Part shown: positions 1 through 4,891 of the stretch, piece by piece
How positions within the stretch are numbered: the stretch's first letter is position 1
How the letters are laid out: each line of letters begins with the position of its first letter
Translations under genes and position numbers: made by a program
The notes under the pieces: model-generated
Databases searched by the model: none
What the model was told of the DNA's origin: nothing
The model's input: only the letters and a program-made list of their open reading frames with translations
DNA from: DATARH01 sp035534535
Lineage (GTDB): Bacteria; Pseudomonadota; Alphaproteobacteria; ATCC43930; CGMCC-115725
Reading direction: 5' to 3'
DNA: 9,144 bases
Assembly: GCA_035534535.1 (NCBI GenBank)
Contig: DATLRS010000226.1
Coordinates: forward strand, 1-9,144

Positions 1-210
1 CTGGCGCGCGACGTTGAAGCCCTGTGCGCCGGCCTGGATCGCTGCGCCGAGGATCACGTCGTCGATCTCGGCGGGCGCCACCCCTGCCCGCTTCACCGCC
101 TCGGCGATCGCGTGCCCGGCGAGCGCCTGCGGCGTCGTCTCGTTGAACGCGCCGCGAAAGGCGCGGCCGATCGGGGTGCGCGCGGTGGAAACGATAACGG
201 CCTGGCGCAT
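1..210 (-). CDS. Thiolase (acetyl-CoA acyltransferase), N-terminal 70 residues, cut by window edge
   Basis: The visible N-terminus begins MRQAVIVSTARTPIGRAFRG and continues through EIDDVILGAAIQAGAQGFNVAR. This is the hallmark opening of thiolases: the VxxxxRTPxGR strand and the later DVxxGxxxxxGxxxxNxAR segment. Thiolases condense or cleave acyl-CoA in beta-oxidation or acetoacetyl-CoA formation. The active-site Cys would lie just beyond the visible part, so the substrate class cannot be told. The ATG start at 208-210 is supported by an AGAGGAG Shine-Dalgarno about 7 bases upstream. The gene lies only 19 bases downstream of the DUF2283 stop codon on the same strand, so read-through transcription from the small-gene cassette is possible. 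A full gene would have about 390 codons. The family call is firm; the exact enzyme is open. Confidence 0.93.
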   Translation of the reverse strand, partial: MRQAVIVSTARTPIGRAFRGAFNETTPQALAGHAIAEAVKRAGVAPAEIDDVILGAAIQAGAQGFNVARQ

Positions 211-229
211 GGCTGGTTCTCCTCTGATT

Positions 230-442
230 TTATTCGGCGGCGGTCTGGGGTTCCGCCGCGAGAATGATCGACATGATCAGATCGCGTTTGGTCGAAGCGT
301 GCTGGACATCATATCCGACCGGCCCGCCGTCCGCTCCAAGATCAAGGTTCACGTCCGGCTCGATTTCGCACGTCCGCTTCGCCGGCAAAGGCCGCAGCTC
401 GATATACAGGCTGTCAGTGGCCCTGTCGTAGGAAAGCCTCAT
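230..442 (-). CDS. DUF2283 family small protein (putative antitoxin-like partner)
   Basis: This 70-residue protein starts MRLSYDRATDSLYIELRP. The YDxxxDxLYIxL strand pattern followed by a E-x-x-P-D-V-N-L-D-L-G segment is typical of DUF2283, a small beta-rich family of unknown biochemistry. The family is often encoded directly after a DUF4258-type protein, as here. The ATG at 440-442 overlaps the upstream TGA in an ATGA arrangement, and a GAGG lies 7 bases upstream, which argues for translational coupling. A longer reading frame continues upstream to 538, but it only traverses the neighbouring gene. The C-terminus (IMSIILAAEPQTAAE) is short and unstructured-looking. A toxin-antitoxin role is inferred from the pairing only; no antitoxin DNA-binding domain is visible. 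Confidence 0.85.
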   Translation of the reverse strand: MRLSYDRATDSLYIELRPLPAKRTCEIEPDVNLDLGADGGPVGYDVQHASTKRDLIMSIILAAEPQTAAE

Positions 443-702
443 CGGTAATCCTCGTCCAGGAAAGCGTTGTGCACGCTCTCTCCATCGGAGAGTAGCACGA
501 CCCGCAGATATCCGTTCAGGCTCGGTGCGTAACCCCACAGTCGGATGCGACCGTCGCGCTGAATTTCGCGCCGCTCGGGGCGGCTAATGACGCGCCGGAT
601 TTCAGCCGGATCGAGGTAATCGCGACGAGGCAGCACATTGAGCGCAAAATATCGGGTCCGCCAGAACGGGGGTGGCGGCAGGCGCTCCGGCTCGTCCGCC
701 AC
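439..702 (-). CDS. DUF4258-like small protein (putative toxin-like partner of DUF2283)
   Basis: This 87-residue basic protein has a proline-rich N-terminus (LPPPPFWRTRYF). A conserved-looking core follows: DPAEIRRVISRPERREIQRDGRIRLWGYAP, then LRVVLLSDGESVHNAFLDEDYR. The helix, then a 'R-x-Q-x-D-G-R-I-R-x-W-G' strand, a second strand and a terminal 'xHNAFxDxxYR' is what I associate with DUF4258-like proteins. These are small folds sometimes compared with RelE/BrnT toxins and usually found next to DUF2283. The start is a GTG at 700-702, six bases after the upstream gene's TAA. Only a weak GGCGGG precedes it, so translation may depend on coupling. It overlaps the DUF2283 start by 4 bp. The family call is made from pattern recognition; nuclease activity is not demonstrated by anything visible. 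Confidence 0.75.
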   Translation of the reverse strand: MADEPERLPPPPFWRTRYFALNVLPRRDYLDPAEIRRVISRPERREIQRDGRIRLWGYAPSLNGYLRVVLLSDGESVHNAFLDEDYR

Positions 703-708
703 CTGGGG

Positions 709-1185
709 TTACGCCCGCCGCAGATCCGGCGGCCGTGACCGCTTCAAGGGTGGAAACGAGCGGTTGATCCCGTTCGCCTCATCGGCGAGCCAGCCAACGA
801 CTAGCTCGGTCAATTCAAGTTCGACGCGCGCATGCTCGACGCCATGCCGATCGTAGTTGCGCGATCCATCGCGTGATAGAGGCAACATCAAATATACGTC
901 GTGGGCTACATCGTGGACGTAGCGGCTGAAGGATTGTCCAGGTTTAGGTAAAAAGAACGGGCCGTAGGTAGCCCTCTCTGACCAACCTTCACGACTAGCT
1001 TGCTCCCAGCGATCGGGCGGGACTAGGTCTTGATCTCGACCGCCAAGCTGATCCCGGCACCACCTGATCACCTCAGATACCTTTCCAGATCGGTAATCGT
1101 CATCGGCGATGGGCCGATCCACCTCTGCCCACATTGCGTTAATTTGATCATAGGTCTCGTGCATTTCGGTGCGCGGATCGCTCAT
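709..1185 (-). CDS. Unrecognised 158-residue acidic cytoplasmic protein
   Basis: I do not recognise a family. The protein has no signal peptide and no membrane segment. The first half is charged and Asp/Arg rich (ADDDYRSGKVSEVIRWCRDQLGGRDQD). The middle holds an aromatic/proline stretch (ATYGPFFLPKPGQSF) and then a histidine-bearing helix (YVHDVAHDVYLML). The second half has a long amphipathic helix, HGVEHARVELELTELVVGWL, before a basic tail. The ATG at 1183-1185 overlaps the TGA of the DUF29 gene (ATGA), and the stop lies 6 bases from the DUF4258-like GTG, so it is embedded in one translation-coupled operon. Base composition around 860-1150 is visibly less GC-rich than the flanking core genes, which is compatible with acquired DNA. 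It is likely a real gene because of the overlaps, its length and the lack of a better reading frame. Confidence 0.72.
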   Translation of the reverse strand: MSDPRTEMHETYDQINAMWAEVDRPIADDDYRSGKVSEVIRWCRDQLGGRDQDLVPPDRWEQASREGWSERATYGPFFLPKPGQSFSRYVHDVAHDVYLMLPLSRDGSRNYDRHGVEHARVELELTELVVGWLADEANGINRSFPPLKRSRPPDLRRA

Positions 1186-1694
1186 CGCGCCTGCGCTCCT
1201 TGCGAATGGGATGCATTCTCCGGCGATACGCTCGCGACGACGACGTCGAGGTCGAGGTCCGGTTCGATCAGTTGGTCCAACGTGAACGGGCAGTCCGCCG
1301 GGAGCTTCGGCTTTGGCTCACCGTGATCGGCGAAGCTCGCATCGACCTTGCGACCGGCGCGCTTCCACAGGGTTGCCATGTTGAGCCGGTCGCGCATTGA
1401 CGGGCGGTAGGCGTCGACGAGGCGGTCGTGGAATTCGATGCACTCGCTGCGCCAATGCCCGACGACATCGGGATTGCGCGACCGGGCCGCCTTGACGGCG
1501 TGTGCCATCAGGTTGACCAGTTGGCTGCGCACGGTGGACAACATGTCTTCGGCCCACTCATCGAGGAATTCTCGGAGGGCAACGGCATCGATCGCCTTCA
1601 GCCCGGCCGCTCCGCTCCGCAGCAGTGCGGCCTGTTCGAGCGCCCAGGCATAGGGGTCGCGGTGGCGATCGATGAGTTGCAGGTCGTCGGGCAT
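1182..1694 (-). CDS. DUF29 family protein
   Basis: This 170-residue protein opens with DRHRDPYAWALEQAALLRSG. That is the 'D-x-Y-x-W-A-x-E-Q-A-x-L-L-R' signature of DUF29, a small helical family common in cyanobacteria and alphaproteobacteria. Further family-like parts are a helix with QLVNLMAHAVKAARSRN and WRSECIEFHDRL, and near the C-terminus LPADCPFTLDQLIEPDLDLD, which matches the family's usual 'P-x-x-C-P-Y-x-L-x-x-L-L-D' ending. The molecular function is unknown. The tail after that point (VVVASVSPENASHSQGAQAR) is an extension. Two in-frame ATGs exist, at 1704-1706 and 1692-1694. I chose the second because a GGAGG sits 5 bases upstream of it. The gene lies 37 bases beyond the tRNA-Val 3' end and overlaps the next gene by 4 bp. 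Confidence 0.85.
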   Translation of the reverse strand: MPDDLQLIDRHRDPYAWALEQAALLRSGAAGLKAIDAVALREFLDEWAEDMLSTVRSQLVNLMAHAVKAARSRNPDVVGHWRSECIEFHDRLVDAYRPSMRDRLNMATLWKRAGRKVDASFADHGEPKPKLPADCPFTLDQLIEPDLDLDVVVASVSPENASHSQGAQAR

Positions 1695-1699
1695 TGTCG

Positions 1700-1704
1700 C
1701 CTCC
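1700..1704 (-). promoter_or_regulatory. Shine-Dalgarno of the DUF29 gene
   Basis: GGAGG on the minus strand lies 5 bases before the ATG at 1692-1694. It decides the start: the upstream ATG at 1704-1706 has no comparable site and would place this motif inside the coding region. The site abuts the foot of the hairpin at 1706-1726, so folding could influence its access. Confidence 0.75.
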
Positions 1705-1705
1705 A

Positions 1706-1726
1706 TCGGAACATCTGTTGCTCCGA
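1706..1726 (-). other. Hairpin between tRNA-Val and the DUF29 start
   Basis: On the minus strand this reads TCGGAGCA, loop ACAGA, TGTTCCGA. It is an 8-bp stem with one G-U pair and a 5-base loop. No U-tract follows, so it does not look like an intrinsic terminator. It begins 5 bases after the encoded CCA of the tRNA and ends one base before the Shine-Dalgarno of DUF29. A role in 3' processing of a tRNA-mRNA transcript or in controlling translation is inference; the stem itself is directly visible. Confidence 0.6.
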
Positions 1727-1731
1727 AATCG

Positions 1732-1806
1732 TGGTGGGCGCGACTGGGATTGAACCAGTGACCCCTGCCGTGTGAAGACAGTGCTCTCCCGCTGAGCTAC
1801 GCGCCC
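1732..1806 (-). tRNA. tRNA-Val (anticodon CAC), CCA encoded
   Basis: The minus strand folds into a complete cloverleaf of 75 bases. It has acceptor GGGCGCG paired with CGCGCCC, D-stem GCTC/GAGC, anticodon stem CTGTC/GGCAG (with one G-U pair), and T-stem ACTGG/CCAGT around the canonical TTCAATC loop. Discriminator A is followed by an encoded CCA at 1732-1734. The anticodon loop is TTCACAC, placing CAC at 1772-1774, which reads the valine codon GUG. All invariant positions I checked are normal, so it should be functional. It has its own promoter upstream and may be cotranscribed with the DUF29 cassette that starts just downstream. Confidence 0.97.
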
Positions 1807-1845
1807 GTCTCTAAGCTCGGGTTCCGGCGGCTCGTCCGGACCGGC

Positions 1846-1874
1846 ATTTAGGAGGGCGCCCATGGGGCTGTCAA
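1846..1874 (-). promoter_or_regulatory. Probable promoter of tRNA-Val
   Basis: On the minus strand a perfect TTGACA (plus positions 1869-1874) is followed after 17 bases by CTAAAT (1846-1851), a weak -10 hexamer. The expected transcription start is about 30 bases before the tRNA 5' end, a normal leader length for a tRNA. Strong -35 matches are usual at stable-RNA promoters of alphaproteobacteria. The same bases read on the plus strand produce an apparent Shine-Dalgarno (AGGAGG) and ATG, which I regard as a by-product of this promoter. Confidence 0.65.
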
Positions 1875-1951
1875 GGCGCGGCAGGGCGGCCATCGGGCGG
1901 CTGCTGGGCGAGGCGCTGGACGGCTGCTTCCGGGTCTGAGACGATCGGCTG

Positions 1952-2761
1952 ATGACTCCCGCAGCCAGGCTTCGAACCACGATTCTCGGCTGCGTGTTGC
2001 TCGCGCTCGGGTCGGCGCTAGCGCCAGCGGTCGCGGACGATCAGATCGCGACGCGGTTCGAGATGTTCGGCTTTGCCGGAATCCAAGTGCTGACATTGCA
2101 CACCCGGACCGAGGAGAGCGGCAAGCGTTACGCGGTCAGCGTCGATTACAAGACCGAGGGCATGGCCAGCCTGTTCGTCGATCTGACGACCGATGCCCAG
2201 GTCCAAGGCCGGATCATCGCCGGCTCGGCACGGCCCGAGAGGTTCCGCGACGATACGCGGCGCAATGGGGCCCAGCGTCACAGCCGGGTCGATTACCGCC
2301 CCGACGGCACGGTGATCGGGTCATCGACAGCGCCCCTGCCAAAGCCGGTCACGCCGCAAGCGGCGCAGGGTACGATCGACAACCTGACCGCCTATTACCG
2401 CCTCGAACGCCAGCTCGCCCGCACCGGAAGCTGCGGCCTCAGCGAGCGGGTGTATGACGGCCGACACGGCTACGACCTGATTTTCACCGATGCCGGGCAG
2501 CAGGCGCTGACGCCGCTGGGCGGCCAGAATTTTGCCGGCGAGGCGATCGCCTGCCGCATGACGCGCCGCGACTGGGTCGGCTTCCCGAATCCCGAGAAGG
2601 GCGACGAGACGCGGCGCGGGACGATCTGGTACGCCCGGCTGATCCCCGGCGACGATGTCCTGGTTCCGGTGCGGATGCGGATGGACACGCCGCTGGGGAT
2701 CGTCGACGGCTTTCTCGCCGAACTGCACAGCCGCGCCGTCAACCTGCGGCTGATGCCGTGA
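1952..2761 (+). CDS. DUF3108 domain protein, exported
   Basis: This 269-residue protein begins with a clear Sec signal peptide: RLRTT, then the hydrophobic ILGCVLLALGSALA, then APAVA before DD, with probable cleavage after residue 28. The mature part carries the features of DUF3108 proteins, which are periplasmic or outer-membrane-facing beta-rich proteins of unknown role. These are an opening strand pair (FEMFGFAGIQVLTLHTR), a segment with YAVSVDYKTEGM, a central YRPDG, an IDNLTAYYRL helix, and a closing strand run with VPVRMRMDTPLGIVDGFL. Two cysteines in the mature part (GSCGLSERVYDG and IACRMTRRD) could form a disulfide. The ATG has no strong Shine-Dalgarno, but an in-frame TGA at 1937-1939 prevents a longer product. 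Its 3' end overlaps the convergent HAD gene. The Cys in the signal peptide does not fit a lipobox. Confidence 0.85.
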   Translation: MTPAARLRTTILGCVLLALGSALAPAVADDQIATRFEMFGFAGIQVLTLHTRTEESGKRYAVSVDYKTEGMASLFVDLTTDAQVQGRIIAGSARPERFRDDTRRNGAQRHSRVDYRPDGTVIGSSTAPLPKPVTPQAAQGTIDNLTAYYRLERQLARTGSCGLSERVYDGRHGYDLIFTDAGQQALTPLGGQNFAGEAIACRMTRRDWVGFPNPEKGDETRRGTIWYARLIPGDDVLVPVRMRMDTPLGIVDGFLAELHSRAVNLRLMP

Positions 2762-3425
2762 GCCCGAGACGCAGCAGCGCCGCCGGCAGTTCGGCGAAGC
2801 GGTCGAGCAGCGCAGCGGCGCCGAGCGTCGCCGGGTCGGCCCGGGCGTAGCCGTAGCGCATCAGCACCAGCGGCACGGCCGCGGCATGGGCGACGGCCGC
2901 GTCGTTTTCGCTGTCGCCGATCATCACGGCGCGGTCCGGGCGTCCGCCGAGTTCCCCGATCAGGCCGAGCAGATGGCCGGGGTCGGGCTTTCTGACCGGA
3001 TAGCGGTCGCCGCCGGCGACGCCGTCGAACAGCGCGGCAAGGTCGAGCCCCTTGAGGACCGTCATCGTCGCGTGCTGCAGCTTGTTGGTGCACACCGCGC
3101 AGCGATAGCCGGCCCGGCGCAGCGCCTCGAGCGTATCGCGCACGCCGGGATAGGGGCGGGTCAGGTTCGTCGCGCTGGCTTCATAGAGCGCGATGTAGCG
3201 CGGCAACGCCGCGGCGGCTTCGGCGGCCGTTCCGCCGCGTGCGGCAAAGGCGCGGGCCACCAGTTGCGGCACGCCGTCGCCGACCATCGGCACCACCTCG
3301 GCCCGCGACAGCGCGGCATGCCGGTGCTCACGCAGCACCTCGTTCAGCGCATTGGTCAGGTCCGGCACGCTGTCGATCAGCGTCCCGTCGAGGTCAAAGA
3401 CCAGCAGAAAATCCGTCGCTGCCAC
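2739..3425 (-). CDS. gph: Phosphoglycolate phosphatase-like HAD hydrolase
   Basis: This 228-residue protein has every catalytic motif of HAD subfamily IA phosphatases. Motif I is VFDLDGTLIDS, with nucleophile Asp11 and acid/base Asp13. Motif II is VCTNK around Thr113. Motif III is Lys146 in RKPDP. Motif IV is IGDSEND with Asp171 and Asp175. Residues of about 20-95 form the helical cap, including MVGDGVPQLV, which resembles the MVGxGxxxLV loop of Gph. Gph removes phosphate from 2-phosphoglycolate made by DNA repair or oxygenase side reactions. The length matches the family. The start is a GTG at 3423-3425 with GGAGG nine bases upstream. The gene is divergent from glmU, a neighbourhood often seen in alphaproteobacteria. 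The exact substrate within the HAD-IA group is less certain than the family. Confidence 0.9.
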   Translation of the reverse strand: MAATDFLLVFDLDGTLIDSVPDLTNALNEVLREHRHAALSRAEVVPMVGDGVPQLVARAFAARGGTAAEAAAALPRYIALYEASATNLTRPYPGVRDTLEALRRAGYRCAVCTNKLQHATMTVLKGLDLAALFDGVAGGDRYPVRKPDPGHLLGLIGELGGRPDRAVMIGDSENDAAVAHAAAVPLVLMRYGYARADPATLGAAALLDRFAELPAALLRLGLTASAAG

Positions 3426-3532
3426 GCCCTCTCGCCTCCGCTATACTGCGCAACAATCTGTGTGTTGGCAGACTCGCATGGCGCGTGCAACCTTATCGCG
3501 ATGATCGCGTTTCGTTCGCTGTGAGCCGCATT
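3426..3532. promoter_or_regulatory. Divergent gph / glmU intergenic region
   Basis: The 107 bases between the two divergent starts should hold both promoters. A TATACT hexamer at 3442-3447 (plus) is a good -10 match, but no convincing -35 stands at the right distance. The reverse strand offers TATAGC over nearly the same bases, also with a poor -35. A TTGGCA at 3465-3470 resembles a -35 for glmU but lacks a good -10 at 16-18 bases. No operator-like palindrome is evident. The promoter position is therefore not resolved. Confidence 0.35.
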
Positions 3533-4891
3533 ATGATCGGGTCCCGCTTCGCCGCCATCATCCTCGCCGCCGGCGAGGGCAAACGCCTAGCCTCGGCGCG
3601 CCCCAAGGTGCTGCACGAGATCGCCGGGCAGGCGATGGTCTCGCACGTCATCGCCGCGCTGCTTCCGCTCGAGCCGACCGCGACGGTCGTCGTCATCGGC
3701 CCCGACATGAGGGCGGTGGCCGATGCGGTAGCGCCGGCGCAGAGCGTCATCCAGGCCACGCCGCGCGGCACCGGCGACGCGGTGCGCGCCGCGCGAGCCG
3801 CACTCGCCGATCGCCTCGCGGCCGGCGATATTGCCGACATTCTCGTATTGTTCGGCGACACGCCGCTGTTGCACAGCGCGACGATCGCCCGGCTTCTCGA
3901 GGCGCGGCGGTGCGCGCCGGCGGCAGCGATCGCGGTCGCCGGCTTCCGCCCGGCGGAGCCCGGCCCCTACGGCCGCCTCGTGTTGGACCCCGATGGCGGG
4001 CTCGCCCGCATCGTCGAAGCCGGCGACGCCAATGCCGAGGAGCGCGCGATCGGGTTGTGCAACGGCGGCATCATGGCGCTCGCCGCCGACCGCGCGTTCG
4101 AGCTGGTGGACCGAATCGGCAACAGCAACGCCCAGCGCGAATTCTATCTGACCGACATCGTTGCGCTCGCACGCGCCGACGGCCTGTCCTGCCGGGTCGT
4201 CGAATTGCCGGCGGAGGAGGTGCTGGGCGTCAACACGCGCGCCGAACTGGCGGCGGCCGAGGCGCTGATGCAGCAGCGCCTGCGGCGCCGCGCGATGGAA
4301 GCGGGCGCGACGCTGATCGACCCGGCAACCGTGTTCCTTGCGGCCGATACGACGCTGGGGCGCGATGTCGTCATCGAGCCCAACGTCTTTTTCGGGCCGG
4401 GGGTGACGATCGCCGACAACGTGCGGGTTCGTTCGTTCTCGCATCTGGAAGGCGCGACGATCGGCGAGGGTGCGGTCGTCGGGCCGTTCGCCCGGCTGCG
4501 CCCCGGTGCGGTGCTCGAAACGCAGGTGCATGTCGGCAATTTCGTCGAAGTGAAGGCAACCCGGCTGGGCACCGGCGTCAAGGCCAACCACCTGTCCTAT
4601 CTGGGGGACGCCGATATCGGGGCGGGCACCAACATCGGCGCCGGGACGATCACCTGCAACTACGACGGCTTCGGCAAGTCCCGCACGATCATCGGCGAAG
4701 AGGCGTTCATCGGCTCCAACACGGCGCTGGTGGCGCCGGTCACGGTCGGCAATCGGGCCTACGTCGCCACCGGCAGCGTCGTCACCTCGGACGTGCCGGC
4801 CGACGCGCTGACCATCGCGCGCGCCCGCCAGGTCGACAAGCCGGGCCGCGCCGCGGCGTTGCGCGCCCGACTGCAAGGAAAGAAGGGCTGA
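3533..4891 (+). CDS. glmU: Bifunctional GlmU: GlcN-1-P acetyltransferase / GlcNAc-1-P uridylyltransferase
   Basis: This 452-residue protein makes UDP-GlcNAc from glucosamine-1-phosphate, acetyl-CoA and UTP in the cytoplasm. The N-terminal nucleotidyltransferase domain (about 1-230) shows IILAAGEGKRL with the PKVLHEIAG continuation, QATPRGTGDAV near 74-84, LFGDTPL with the metal-binding Asp109, CNGGIMAL, FYLTDIVALA and LGVNTRAEL with Asn234. The C-terminal left-handed beta helix (about 255-435) is built of hexapeptide repeats. It holds the catalytic His353 in NHLSYLGDADIG and the GTITCNYDG loop. One difference from the textbook motif is Asp82 where many homologues have His (GTGHA). ATG 3533 is preferred. 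An in-frame GTG at 3521 would add four residues, and neither has a strong Shine-Dalgarno. The stop overlaps the glmS start by one base. Confidence 0.97.
   Translation: MIGSRFAAIILAAGEGKRLASARPKVLHEIAGQAMVSHVIAALLPLEPTATVVVIGPDMRAVADAVAPAQSVIQATPRGTGDAVRAARAALADRLAAGDIADILVLFGDTPLLHSATIARLLEARRCAPAAAIAVAGFRPAEPGPYGRLVLDPDGGLARIVEAGDANAEERAIGLCNGGIMALAADRAFELVDRIGNSNAQREFYLTDIVALARADGLSCRVVELPAEEVLGVNTRAELAAAEALMQQRLRRRAMEAGATLIDPATVFLAADTTLGRDVVIEPNVFFGPGVTIADNVRVRSFSHLEGATIGEGAVVGPFARLRPGAVLETQVHVGNFVEVKATRLGTGVKANHLSYLGDADIGAGTNIGAGTITCNYDGFGKSRTIIGEEAFIGSNTALVAPVTVGNRAYVATGSVVTSDVPADALTIARARQVDKPGRAAALRARLQGKKG

Noticed and set aside
1235..1262. Short GAC/GAGGTC-type repeats as a CRISPR or regulatory repeat
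   Set aside because: They encode the acidic EPDLDLDVVV stretch of the DUF29 protein; too short and lacking spacers.
1..1806. att-like direct repeat of the tRNA 3' end
   Set aside because: I looked for a second copy of the last part of the tRNA (GGGCGCGACTGGGATT on the plus strand) in the left part of the window and saw none.
1952..2035. DUF3108 protein as a lipoprotein (Cys14 in the signal region)
   Set aside because: The residues before the cysteine (TILG) follow only a short charged segment, with no hydrophobic stretch ahead of them. The AVA cleavage site after residue 28 is more convincing.
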